Positions 1 through 8,500 of a stretch of 11,245 nt of DNA are shown here, piece by piece. The DNA lies in contig VIKJ01000038.1 in the NCBI GenBank assembly GCA_008080615.1, positions 1-11,245 on the forward strand, in the 5' to 3' direction. Both the position numbers and the translations under genes were made by a program. The first letter of the stretch is position 1; each line of letters opens with the position of its first letter. Source of the stretch: Chitinophagaceae bacterium. GTDB taxonomy: Bacteria > Bacteroidota > Bacteroidia > Chitinophagales > Chitinophagaceae. The notes under the pieces were generated by a model. That model saw only the letters and a list, made by a program, of their open reading frames with translations, was not told the origin of the DNA and searched no databases.

Positions 1-147
1 AAATTACCGCTCTGGTTGTTAGGAGATATTGCCAATATCATCATGGTGAAAGCTCAATTAAGGGGTATTTTTAATCACCGCTACAAAGCAGTTGATGAAC
101 GTTTTGGAAGTTTTAAAGGTGCAGTAAATGAAGTGGTGTTTGGCTAA
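1..147 (+). CDS. C-terminal fragment of an unrecognised protein
   Basis: An open frame runs in from the left edge in frame 1 and stops at TAA (145-147), giving the last 48 residues of a plus-strand gene. The visible part starts with a short hydrophobic stretch (LPLWLLGDIANIIMV), followed by a basic and aromatic segment (HRYKAVDERFGSFKGAVNEV). I do not recognise the family; a membrane-associated enzyme such as a glycosyltransferase is only a guess. Codon use looks natural and the stop sits where the convergent kinase gene also ends, which supports a real gene. The two stop codons overlap (TAA at 145-147; the opposing TAG occupies 144-146), so the genes converge with no spacer and no visible terminator between them. 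Confidence 0.6.
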   Translation, partial: KLPLWLLGDIANIIMVKAQLRGIFNHRYKAVDERFGSFKGAVNEVVFG

Positions 148-1838
148 GCTTTGGGTAAATTGAAATAGAATTTGCTTCCCTTGCCCAATTCGCTTTCAAC
201 AGAAAGAGTTCCTCCTTGGGCTTCCATAAATTCCTTACATATGGCTAATCCAAGCCCAGTCCCTTTATTTACTGTACCAGGCACTTGGTAAAAACGGTCG
301 AATAATTTTGGAAGGTACTCTGCTGGAATACCGTTGCCATTATCTATAACAGAGAAAATGAGCTCTTTTTCGGTTTCCTTTAAATCTATATATACTTTAT
401 TGTTTTCAGGGGTATTTTTAATGGCATTGGTTAATAGATTTACCAATATCCAACTGGTTTTTTCTGCATCTGCTTTTACAATAGAAAAATTTTCAGTTTG
501 TTCTTGTATCAGTTGAATCTTTTTTTGTTGTGCATTATTTGTTACTGCTTCAATTGCCTTTTGAACAATGACGTTAGCAGAAACATCTTCAATCTTTAAT
601 TGAATTTTTCCACTTTCTACCTGTGATAAATCTAATAATTCACTGATTATTTTTAGTAATCGCTGGTTATCTATTTTTAAATTGCTAACCAATTCTTTTT
701 GTTCTTCATTGAGCGTCCCCACGCGTTCATCTTCTAATAACTTTAAACTAAAATCGCTACTAGATAACGGTGTTTTTAATTCATGAGAAATAGTTGCTAT
801 GAAATTTGTTTTGGCAACATCTAATTCTTTAAAAGGAGTAATATTTTTAAGGATGATTACGGAAGCTATGTTAACTCCGTCTTCATTTTTTACTTCAACT
901 GTTTCTTTGGTATAGAAAACCTCTTTATTTTCAACTACTATTTTAAATGGCTGATTAGTTTCTTCTAGTTGTAGGTAACGGAATAAATCATTTTGTTTGG
1001 CAACAATAGTTTGTTTTTTACCAATAATTTCGGTCTCCTTTAAATTCAATAATTCTAGCGCTTGTTGATTGGCAAACAATACAACTCCATTACTGTCAAT
1101 CCCAATGCTGGCATCCCTTAAGGAATTGATTACTGTTTCTGCTCTTTTTTTCTCAAATAAAATTTTTGCTAAATTGCTGTGCTCGTATTTATCAAGCTCC
1201 TCTGCCATGGCATTAAAGGCATTGGCCATTTCACCAAATTCATCTTTTCTATTCAAATGAATTCTTTGATCATAATGCTTACTCGAAATTGCTTTAATAC
1301 CTTCTGTTAGTTTAGAAATAGGATTGGCAATAAACCCTGGAAAATTGTATACAAATGTAAAACCAACAATTATGCAAATAGTTAACAAAATAGAAATCCA
1401 GAATTTTGCTTCATCAGCATTCTTTTGAATATTTTTATTTTTACTAATTATTGCATCTAGATTAATTTGCATAATCTGGTTAATGTCATTTCTTACTTGT
1501 ATAATTTTAAACTGTTCGTTTCGCCAATTGATTATTTCTGTATAATGTTTACGTAGATTTTTTGTTGCTTCCTTTTCGCCAATCTCAGTAATATTTAATT
1601 CTTGTTTTGCTAAATTTTCTTCAAATACTTGCTGAGATTTAATTGAATCTTTATTCCAATCATCTAATGCAAGTAACATATTTTGTGTGTAATCAATAGT
1701 TTCATAGTTATCTTTTAAGATTATTTTTTGATTGTCTAGTGTCTTATTTAGGTAAAAAAAGCAGATGCCACCTACCAAAATAAGTAGGGAGAATAAAAAA
1801 ACAACACCGAGTGTAATTTTAGTTTTTAATTTTATCAT
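144..1838 (-). CDS. Membrane sensor histidine kinase, kdp operon (KdpD transmitter equivalent)
   Basis: A 564-residue histidine kinase, numbered here from the ATG at 1838. Visible modules are TM helix 1 (about 8-30), a roughly 115-residue helical extracytoplasmic region, TM helix 2 (about 146-167), HAMP (about 168-220), PAS (about 232-338), HisKA with the phospho-acceptor in FIATISHELKTPL (His352), and HATPase_c with N box NAIKN (471-475), G1 box DNGNGIP (499-505), F box FDRFYQ and G2 box GTGLG (526-530). All catalytic motifs are present, so it should be an active kinase and perhaps phosphatase. It has no KdpD or Usp domain and no four-helix DUF4118 block; the KdpD and Usp domains lie in the gene just upstream. 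A TTG at 1844, overlapping the upstream TGA, could also start it (566 codons); I prefer the ATG, two bases after that stop. Both options imply translational coupling. The likely partner is the sigma-54 regulator at 8875..10209 (inference from context). Confidence 0.93.
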   Translation of the reverse strand: MIKLKTKITLGVVFLFSLLILVGGICFFYLNKTLDNQKIILKDNYETIDYTQNMLLALDDWNKDSIKSQQVFEENLAKQELNITEIGEKEATKNLRKHYTEIINWRNEQFKIIQVRNDINQIMQINLDAIISKNKNIQKNADEAKFWISILLTICIIVGFTFVYNFPGFIANPISKLTEGIKAISSKHYDQRIHLNRKDEFGEMANAFNAMAEELDKYEHSNLAKILFEKKRAETVINSLRDASIGIDSNGVVLFANQQALELLNLKETEIIGKKQTIVAKQNDLFRYLQLEETNQPFKIVVENKEVFYTKETVEVKNEDGVNIASVIILKNITPFKELDVAKTNFIATISHELKTPLSSSDFSLKLLEDERVGTLNEEQKELVSNLKIDNQRLLKIISELLDLSQVESGKIQLKIEDVSANVIVQKAIEAVTNNAQQKKIQLIQEQTENFSIVKADAEKTSWILVNLLTNAIKNTPENNKVYIDLKETEKELIFSVIDNGNGIPAEYLPKLFDRFYQVPGTVNKGTGLGLAICKEFMEAQGGTLSVESELGKGSKFYFNLPKA

Positions 1839-1840
1839 AA

Positions 1841-4000
1841 TCAAGAAAGAATAATTAAATCTATATCATTAGTTCCCAAATTTTTCAATAATTTATTAAA
1901 AACACTAGTTCTAAGAATAATTTGCAACAGGTTTAAGTGAGGCTTACCTATACAAACAGTGGTAATCTCTTTTTCTATACATTGTTCAATTATAGCTTTA
2001 GCCGTATTATGATGTTTTACTTGTAAAATGATTGCCCCACTTTCTGTTGCAGTTTTAAAATTGTTTATTAAATGTCTTTGTGCGGCTAAAGCAATATTAT
2101 CTACGCTTTCTTTCGGCTGCTGTACATACAGAACAAACCACTGACTATTATAGTAAGAAGCAAGCCTTGCTGTTTTACGAATTATTTTTTGTGCAACTAA
2201 ATGATTCGTAGAAATACATGCTAATATTTTTTCGGGACGTAGGCTTTTATCTCTTACTACCTCATGATCAACTTTTCTTTCTACTTGACCAGCAACTTCT
2301 TTTAATGCTAGTTCTCTTAGCTGTAATATTTTTTCGGGCTGAAAAAAATTAGTAAGCGCTTTTTCTATCTTGCTTTTATCATATATTTTTCCTTCTTTTA
2401 GCCTTGCTATTAATTCGTCGGCAGTAAGATCAATATTTACAACCTCATTGGCTAACTGCAAAATTTTATCGGGAACCCTTTCTTTTACTTCTATACCAGT
2501 AATCTTTTTTACTTCTTCATTGATACTTTCAATATGCTGAATGTTAATTGCAGAAATTACATCAATGCCTGCTTCTAATACATCAAGTACATCTTGCCAT
2601 CTTTTTTCGTTTTTGCTACCGGGAATATTCGAATGTGCCAATTCATCTATTAGTACAGTTTTAGGCTGAAGTAGTAAAATACTTTGTACATCTAACTCAT
2701 CTAATAATTTGCCTTTATAAAAAACTTGTCGTCTTGGAATAATACTCAGTCCTTCTACCAATTCTTCGGTTTCTTTACGGCCATGCGTTTCTATATAACC
2801 CACTTTTACATTTACCCCATTGCGTTGTAGATTATGAGCTTCTTGTAGCATACGGTAACTCTTACCTACACCAGCACTCATGCCAATATAAATTTTGAGC
2901 TTGCCTTTTTTATCTTTGGCAATTCCAATTGCTAAAGAGGTTGCTAATAAGGTATTGTTGTTGCTTATATTATTGCCTTTAGCAAAAATGGCGTCTTTGC
3001 TGTTTAAGCTACGTAGCTCAATTCTCCACATTGCATGGTTGCTAATACTTACATCGAAATTTCCACTGAATCCCCAAGTTTTAAATCCGTTGGGTGTGCC
3101 AGATGCTATAATGACTCCATTTTTATCACTATAGTATTCTGCTCTTATAGCCAATGATGTTTTAGGAGAAGTAGAAAATTTTACAATTGCAACGGGACTG
3201 TACCAGGTATTCATTTTGCTGCTGCCTTTTTGCTGTTGCTCCATCCCAGCATCAAAACCAAAGGTAGCAGCCACTGCATTACTCAACTGAAAAATTCCAT
3301 AAAAATTATGAAAGTAACGCATTTGTTTTACGCTATCAGGTTTATCGTTGCCTATAAAGCTGCTACTATTGAGGGTTATTTTTGTAGAAGGTTTGTAGGT
3401 TATTTGAGTACCAAATGCAGGGGTGGTATTGCCATCTACTCTGTGAATGCGTTGCCATCCGTTAAGCAACATTGCACTCAAATACCATTTTTCGTTGGCA
3501 GAAGTATATCCAACTTTAATACCTGATTCGTAATAAGGAGAGTTTTCTGCCAAGATGCTACGCGTTAGGTTCCAGCAATCTTTTCCAATGGCGCTTTCAA
3601 ATCCTATATGCGAAGCAAAAATTCCTGCATCTAACCAAAGATTGCTTTTTTTAGAAAGTTGAATACCTGCGTTTGCTTCAAAAACATTTTTAAATACACC
3701 AGGTTCTGCCGTTAGGTTGGCATTCATATAAGAGCCAGCCGCCAAGGCAAAATTGGCTCTTATATTATTTTTAGCATAAGCTGCTTTTACAAAGCCAAGG
3801 TTTAAATTTACTTCATTGGTTCTATTGAAACTGTACAAAAATGATGGTCGGGTATTGTTGGTGGGTTTATTGAAATCATATCCATAATAAATTTCAGCAT
3901 AACCACTAATTGTTAGTGGTTTTGTTTCAGATTTATCTTGAGCAAGAACTAAGCCCATTGCCAAACAAATTGATATGGCAGTTAAAAACATTTTTTTCAT
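1841..4000 (-). CDS. kdpD: Outer-membrane porin fused in frame to KdpD N-terminal sensor (KdpD + Usp)
   Basis: One 719-codon frame covers two proteins that usually belong in different compartments. Residues 1-20 form a signal peptide ending LVLA before Gln21. Residues about 28-361 alternate like beta-strands rich in aromatic residues, resembling Bacteroidota OmpL/BBP2-type porins, and the last strand is near LLATSLAIGIA (351-361). From about 363 the sequence is KdpD: KGKLKIYIG, Walker A GMSAGVGKS (373-381), Walker B-like VLIDELAHSN (449-458) and INIQHIESINEEV (485-497). A Usp domain follows (about 588-719). It ends there, without DUF4118, GAF or kinase modules; the kinase is the next gene. 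No ATG, GTG or TTG lies in frame between Met324 and Met374, the latter inside Walker A, so KdpD has no obvious start of its own. In related operons I would expect two genes. A real fusion, a lost stop, an indel beside the A6 tract (2907-2912), or a sequencing error are all possible. It starts 7 nt after kdpC. Confidence 0.88.
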   Translation of the reverse strand: MKKMFLTAISICLAMGLVLAQDKSETKPLTISGYAEIYYGYDFNKPTNNTRPSFLYSFNRTNEVNLNLGFVKAAYAKNNIRANFALAAGSYMNANLTAEPGVFKNVFEANAGIQLSKKSNLWLDAGIFASHIGFESAIGKDCWNLTRSILAENSPYYESGIKVGYTSANEKWYLSAMLLNGWQRIHRVDGNTTPAFGTQITYKPSTKITLNSSSFIGNDKPDSVKQMRYFHNFYGIFQLSNAVAATFGFDAGMEQQQKGSSKMNTWYSPVAIVKFSTSPKTSLAIRAEYYSDKNGVIIASGTPNGFKTWGFSGNFDVSISNHAMWRIELRSLNSKDAIFAKGNNISNNNTLLATSLAIGIAKDKKGKLKIYIGMSAGVGKSYRMLQEAHNLQRNGVNVKVGYIETHGRKETEELVEGLSIIPRRQVFYKGKLLDELDVQSILLLQPKTVLIDELAHSNIPGSKNEKRWQDVLDVLEAGIDVISAINIQHIESINEEVKKITGIEVKERVPDKILQLANEVVNIDLTADELIARLKEGKIYDKSKIEKALTNFFQPEKILQLRELALKEVAGQVERKVDHEVVRDKSLRPEKILACISTNHLVAQKIIRKTARLASYYNSQWFVLYVQQPKESVDNIALAAQRHLINNFKTATESGAIILQVKHHNTAKAIIEQCIEKEITTVCIGKPHLNLLQIILRTSVFNKLLKNLGTNDIDLIILS

Positions 4001-4007
4001 CTTTCGT

Positions 4008-4565
4008 TTATTTAAGTTCGTCTAAAGCGATATTTATTTTTAAAATATTTATTTTTTTAATCTTGTTAAAAACAGATTCTTCTATATTTTTTTGAATAAG
4101 ACTTTCTATTTTTTCTTTAGAAATATTTCTTGCTTTTGCAATTCTATCTACTTGAATCAATGCACTTTGTAAAGATATGTCTGGATCTAATCCACTTCCG
4201 CTAGAAGTAACTAAATCGGAAGGAATGGATGCTCTCTGTATAGTTGGATTGTGAACAAGAAAAGTATCAATGCGATCTTTTACTTGTTGGAGATATTCGG
4301 GGTTAGAGGGACCTTTATTACTGCCCGATGAGCCTGCTGCATTATAGCCTGCAGCCGAAGGACGACCATTAAAATATTGGTCATTGGTAAATGATTGACC
4401 CTCTAATTTGTAGCCAACTACTTTGCCATTTACCGTTACGGTTTCACCTTCGCCTTTTGATGGTGCAACTTTTGCCACAGCCCAAATCAAGGTTGGATAG
4501 ATTACGATGAAAATGACTATACAAACAAACGTAAGGCGTATAGCAGGGAAAATATTTTGTTTCAT
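4008..4565 (-). CDS. kdpC: K+-transporting ATPase subunit C
   Basis: KdpC is the single-span periplasmic subunit of the KdpFABC pump, thought to stabilise the complex and raise its apparent nucleotide affinity. At 185 residues it is close to the family's usual length of about 190. It has one N-terminal TM helix (about 11-31), then the family block NGRPSAAGYNAAGSSGSNKG (66-85) and GPSNPEYL, the TSSGSGLDPDIS block (120-131), and a C-terminal KINILKINIALDEL that matches the usual end of the family. The start is the ATG at 4565, 42 nt after the kdpB stop, the widest gap between kdpA and the kinase. That gap holds a short CCCTT/AAGGG inverted repeat but no T-tract, so transcription should read through. 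Confidence 0.97.
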   Translation of the reverse strand: MKQNIFPAIRLTFVCIVIFIVIYPTLIWAVAKVAPSKGEGETVTVNGKVVGYKLEGQSFTNDQYFNGRPSAAGYNAAGSSGSNKGPSNPEYLQQVKDRIDTFLVHNPTIQRASIPSDLVTSSGSGLDPDISLQSALIQVDRIAKARNISKEKIESLIQKNIEESVFNKIKKINILKINIALDELK

Positions 4566-4607
4566 TTTGATAATTTTAATTTTTAATTCCCCTTTAAGGG
4601 TTAGAGG

Positions 4608-6650
4608 TTAAAACCAGATGCTTACTAACAAATCAATTAATTTAATACCTACAAATGGTATCAGCACTCCACCAAATCCATATACCAATAAATTTCTTCT
4701 AAGTAATGCACTAGCACCAATTGGTTTATAAGTAACGCCTCTTAAAGCCAATGGAATCAAAACTGGAATAATAATGGCATTAAAGATTACCGCCGATAAT
4801 ATGGCACTTTCAGGACTATGCAAATTCATGATATTCATACCTTGTAAAGCAGGTATTGATGCAATGAATAATGCAGGAACAATAGCAAAATATTTTGCTA
4901 CATCATTTGCAATAGAAAAAGTGGTTAATGTTCCACGAGTCATCAGCAATTGTTTGCCAATTTCTACAATTTCAATCAACTTAGTTGGATCATTGTCTAA
5001 ATCTACCATATTACCTGCTTCTTTTGCAGCAGCAGTGCCACTATTCATTGCTACGCCAACATCTGCCTGTGCCAATGCAGGTGCATCATTGGTACCATCC
5101 CCCATCATCGCTACTAGCTTACCACTTTGTTGCTCTGCTTTAATATAATTCATTTTGTCTTCGGGCTTGGCTTCTGCTATAAAATCATCAACACCTGCTT
5201 TTTCTGCTATGAATTTTGCAGTGAGTGGATTATCTCCTGTTACCATTACTGTTTTCACCCCCATTTTTCTAAGCCTTTCAAAACGCTCTTGAATTCCAGG
5301 TTTGATAATATCCTGCAATTCAATTACGCCCAATATTTTTTCATTTTCACTAACAACTAAGGGAGTACCACCATTACTAGAAATGGCATTTACTCTAGTG
5401 ATAGTTTCTGTTGGAAAATGATTGCCTGCACTTTCAGCAATTTTTTTAATAGAATCATATGCACCTTTTCTAATACGGATGCCGTTGTTTAAATTAATTC
5501 CGCTACTGCGTGTTTCAGCTGTAAACTCAATAAAGGTTGCCCCAGTAGTATCAAAATTACTTTTATTAAGATTGGATAATTCAACAATAGACTTTCCTTC
5601 TGGGGTTTCATCAGATAAGGAGCTAAGTACACATGCTTCAATAAATCTACTATCAGTAATTCCATCGGCAGCCCAAAAATGGGTAGCTTTTCTGTTACCA
5701 ATAGTAATGGTACCTGTTTTATCGAGTAACAAAACATCTATATCGCCTGCTGTTTCAACAGCCTTACCACTTTTGGTTATAACGTTCGCACGTAAAGCTC
5801 TATCCATACCCGCAATTCCAATTGCACTTAATAATCCGCCAATAGTAGTAGGTATTAAGCAAACAAAGAGCGATATAAATGCGGCAATTGTAATAGGAGT
5901 GTTGGCATAATCCCCAAATGGTTTAAGCGTAACATAAACTATTACAAATACCAGTGTAAAGCCAGCCAATAATATGGTAAGGGCAATTTCATTGGGTGTT
6001 TTTTGACGAGATGCTCCCTCTACCAATGCAATCATTTTGTCTAGAAAACTTTCGCCTGGTTCAGTACTAACCTTAACCTTAATTTTATCAGATAGTACTT
6101 TTGTGCCACCTGTAACACTGCTCTTATCACCACCAGCTTCTCTTATAACAGGTGCAGACTCACCAGTAATAGCTGATTCATCAATAGTGGCAATACCAGC
6201 AATTATTTCGCCATCCATAGGAATAGTATCTCCTGTTTCACAAATAAATATATCGCCTTTGCGTAATTGAGAAGATGGAACTATTTTAATTTCTTCTACT
6301 TCAATTTCACCCAATACCAACTGCTTAGCTGGTGTTTCCTCTCTGGTTTTACGTAAAGAATCGGCTTGTGCTTTACCTCTTGCTTCGGCAATAGCTTCTG
6401 CAAAATTGGCAAATAGTAATGTGATAAAGAGAATCACAGTAACAATAATATTATATATTAAGCTACCTTGATTTTTCTCTCCTGTGCCAATCCATATGCA
6501 TACTCCTGCCATAACAATTGTACCAATCCAAACGGCAAACATAACAGGGTTGCGAAACATGGTGGCGGGATTCAACTTAATGAATGATTGTTTAAGTGCC
6601 ACACTCACCTGATTTTTTTCAAAAAGATTATTGGAAGATTGGTTGTTCAT
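4608..6650 (-). CDS. kdpB: K+-transporting P-type ATPase subunit B (catalytic)
   Basis: KdpB is the P-type ATPase subunit that hydrolyses ATP to drive K+ uptake through KdpA, and it sits in the inner membrane. The 680 residues match the family length. Key motifs are complete: actuator TGES (162-165), whose Ser164 corresponds to the serine phosphorylated for inhibition in E. coli KdpB; the membrane motif CLIPTTIGG (264-272); the phosphorylation loop DKTGT with Asp310; the hinge TGDN (471-474); and GDGTNDAPAL (517-526). Hydrophobic helices are seen near 35-55, 65-83, 222-241, 253-280, and in the C-terminal third. It begins 7 nt after the kdpA stop, which suggests translational coupling. I see no truncation or missing catalytic residue. 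Confidence 0.99.
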   Translation of the reverse strand: MNNQSSNNLFEKNQVSVALKQSFIKLNPATMFRNPVMFAVWIGTIVMAGVCIWIGTGEKNQGSLIYNIIVTVILFITLLFANFAEAIAEARGKAQADSLRKTREETPAKQLVLGEIEVEEIKIVPSSQLRKGDIFICETGDTIPMDGEIIAGIATIDESAITGESAPVIREAGGDKSSVTGGTKVLSDKIKVKVSTEPGESFLDKMIALVEGASRQKTPNEIALTILLAGFTLVFVIVYVTLKPFGDYANTPITIAAFISLFVCLIPTTIGGLLSAIGIAGMDRALRANVITKSGKAVETAGDIDVLLLDKTGTITIGNRKATHFWAADGITDSRFIEACVLSSLSDETPEGKSIVELSNLNKSNFDTTGATFIEFTAETRSSGINLNNGIRIRKGAYDSIKKIAESAGNHFPTETITRVNAISSNGGTPLVVSENEKILGVIELQDIIKPGIQERFERLRKMGVKTVMVTGDNPLTAKFIAEKAGVDDFIAEAKPEDKMNYIKAEQQSGKLVAMMGDGTNDAPALAQADVGVAMNSGTAAAKEAGNMVDLDNDPTKLIEIVEIGKQLLMTRGTLTTFSIANDVAKYFAIVPALFIASIPALQGMNIMNLHSPESAILSAVIFNAIIIPVLIPLALRGVTYKPIGASALLRRNLLVYGFGGVLIPFVGIKLIDLLVSIWF

Positions 6651-6657
6651 AAATTAA

Positions 6658-8358
6658 TTATTTAATCGTAAAAAATTCTGCAATAGGACCAAGTGATAAT
6701 GCAGGAAAGAAACTTAATGCAGCAATGATAAAAATGACTGCAAAAACCATAATACCAAAAGTGGTAGTGTCTGTTTTAAGTGTACCTGCACTTTCGGGTA
6801 TGTATTTCTTTTTAGCCAACATACCAGCAATTGCAAGAGGACCAATAATGGGTAAGTATCTAGATAAAAGCATAACAATGCCGCATGCAATATTCCAAAA
6901 AGGAGTGTTATCACCTAATCCTTCAAATCCACTTCCGTTATTGGCTGCTGAAGAAGTAAACTCATACAACATTTCACTAAAGCCGTGGTTGCCTGGGTTG
7001 GCAAGCCAGCCAGCATATGCTGCTGGATTATGTGCATATAACCAACTTGATAATGCTGTGCCAGAGAGAATTAATAATGGGTGCAGCAATGCAATGATGG
7101 CTGCTATTTTCATTTCTTTGGCCTCTATTTTTTTGCCTAAAAATTCTGGTGTTCTTCCCACCATCAATCCACTAATAAATACAGCTATAATAATAAAAAT
7201 ATAAAAGTTTAAAAAGCCTACTCCAACACCACCATAAAAAGCATTCACCATCATCCCAAGCATAGTAAACATACCCGATAAAGGTGTTAAACTATCGTGC
7301 ATAGCATTTACAGATCCATTAGAAGTACTAGTGGTAGTAATGGCCCAAAATGAGGATGCTGCACTTCCAAAGCGAACTTCTTTTCCTTCCATACTACCAA
7401 GTGGTTGTGCTATATTCATCTTAGTAATAGCAGGATTACCTTGTAATTCTAAATAAATAGTTGGTAGTAATAACAGTAAAAATCCAACAGTCATTACCCC
7501 AAACACCATCCACGCAAACTTTTTTCTTTTAATAATAAAACCCATTGCAAATACCATGGCGATAGGAATTAAAATGATGCTTACATTCTCAACAATATTG
7601 GTGAAATAGTTTGGGTTTTCTAAAGGATGTGCAGCGTTTACACCAAAAAAGCCTCCACCGTTAGTACCCAATTGTTTAATGGCAATCATTGCTGCTGCTG
7701 GTCCTCGGGATACATTTACTGTATCGCCTTGTAAAGAAACAAATTGATCTTTACCTTTAAATGTCATAGGTGTTCCATTAAATAAAAGCACTATTGCAAT
7801 TACAATAGATAATGGTAACAAAACCCTTGTACAACTTTTTACGAAGTAGTTATAAAAATTACCCAGTTGGTCGGTGGTTTTTTCCTTCATTGCCATAAAT
7901 ACAACAGCACAAACTGCCATACCTGCCGCTGCACTTATAAATTGAAATAACATTAATACCATTTGACCTAAATAGGAAACCCCACTTTCACCACTATAGT
8001 GTTGCAGGTTGGTATTGCTAATAAAGCTGATAGTAGTGTTAAAAGCCAAATCGGCACTCATACTGGGGTTTGCGTCTGGATTCAAAGGAAGCCAGCTCAT
8101 ATTCATGAGTATAAACATGCTAAACAAAAACCAAATACTGTTAATGGTTAATAGAGCAGCTAGGTGTTGCTTCCAGTTCATTTCTTTGAGTGGATTAATA
8201 CCCGATAGTTTAAAAAATATACTGTCCAATGGTTTTAAAAAACCATCGGCCCATGTTTTGTTGCCGTTGTACACTTTGCCAATATAGCTTCCAAGCGGAA
8301 TGGCTAAAGCAATGGTTGCCAAAAACATGATTATAACGCCTATAATTTCGGAGTTCAT
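6658..8358 (-). CDS. kdpA: K+-transporting ATPase subunit A (K+ channel subunit)
   Basis: KdpA is the channel-like subunit of KdpFABC that selects and binds K+; it belongs to the superfamily of K+ transporters with four pore repeats. The 566 residues compare with about 557 in E. coli. The four selectivity-filter segments are visible: SNTNLQHYSGE (114-124), GTNGGGFFG (231-239), TSTSNGSVN (343-351) and TSSAANNGSGFEG (468-480). About ten hydrophobic helices are spread over the protein, beginning with residues 5-25. The start is the ATG at 8358, 61 nt after the kdpF stop, in an AT-rich leader with no strong Shine-Dalgarno sequence. It is followed by kdpB after 7 nt. Confidence 0.99.
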   Translation of the reverse strand: MNSEIIGVIIMFLATIALAIPLGSYIGKVYNGNKTWADGFLKPLDSIFFKLSGINPLKEMNWKQHLAALLTINSIWFLFSMFILMNMSWLPLNPDANPSMSADLAFNTTISFISNTNLQHYSGESGVSYLGQMVLMLFQFISAAAGMAVCAVVFMAMKEKTTDQLGNFYNYFVKSCTRVLLPLSIVIAIVLLFNGTPMTFKGKDQFVSLQGDTVNVSRGPAAAMIAIKQLGTNGGGFFGVNAAHPLENPNYFTNIVENVSIILIPIAMVFAMGFIIKRKKFAWMVFGVMTVGFLLLLLPTIYLELQGNPAITKMNIAQPLGSMEGKEVRFGSAASSFWAITTTSTSNGSVNAMHDSLTPLSGMFTMLGMMVNAFYGGVGVGFLNFYIFIIIAVFISGLMVGRTPEFLGKKIEAKEMKIAAIIALLHPLLILSGTALSSWLYAHNPAAYAGWLANPGNHGFSEMLYEFTSSAANNGSGFEGLGDNTPFWNIACGIVMLLSRYLPIIGPLAIAGMLAKKKYIPESAGTLKTDTTTFGIMVFAVIFIIAALSFFPALSLGPIAEFFTIK

Positions 8359-8419
8359 TATTAATTAGTTTAATTCGATACTTCAAATGATTTTTTACAC
8401 TTTAACTTACTTATAGTAG

Positions 8420-8497
8420 TTAAAATTTTTCTGGCTTCACTAATACGTAGCACAGATAAATAAAAACGAGGATAGAAATGATAAATAGTATAGTCAT
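8420..8497 (-). CDS. kdpF: K+-transporting ATPase subunit F (small lipid-like stabilising peptide)
   Basis: A 25-codon ORF between the promoter region and kdpA. It encodes one hydrophobic helix (residues 2-20, MTILFIISILVFIYLCYVLV) and ends in KPEKF. The combination of one helix, a Y-x-L/V-V stretch and a C-terminal R/K-P-E-x-F is typical of KdpF, which binds at the KdpA/KdpB interface and stabilises the complex. Its position directly ahead of kdpA is the standard kdpF place. The ATG at 8497 comes 3 nt after the stop of the preceding micro-ORF, so it is probably co-translated. At 25 codons it falls below usual annotation cut-offs and is easily missed. Confidence 0.85.
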   Translation of the reverse strand: MTILFIISILVFIYLCYVLVKPEKF

Positions 8498-8500
8498 ATT

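Noticed and set aside
217..222. GAYTGA instead of GAFTGA in the regulator (residue numbers) as a loss-of-function sign
   Set aside because: Tyr at this position is a known conservative variant in sigma-54 activators, and all other AAA+ motifs are intact.
4589..4601. Inverted repeat CCCTT/AAGGG between kdpB and kdpC as a terminator
   Set aside because: The arms are five bases with almost no loop, and on the minus strand it is followed by A-rich sequence rather than a T-tract. kdpC must be expressed with kdpB, so termination here makes little sense.
5422..5910. 162-codon plus-strand ORF inside kdpB
   Set aside because: It lies wholly antisense to the conserved catalytic region of kdpB and its translation shows no family motifs; it is a shadow of the real gene.
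6725..7204. 159-codon plus-strand ORF inside kdpA
   Set aside because: It is antisense to conserved kdpA filter and helix segments, with no recognisable motif and no separate start signal.
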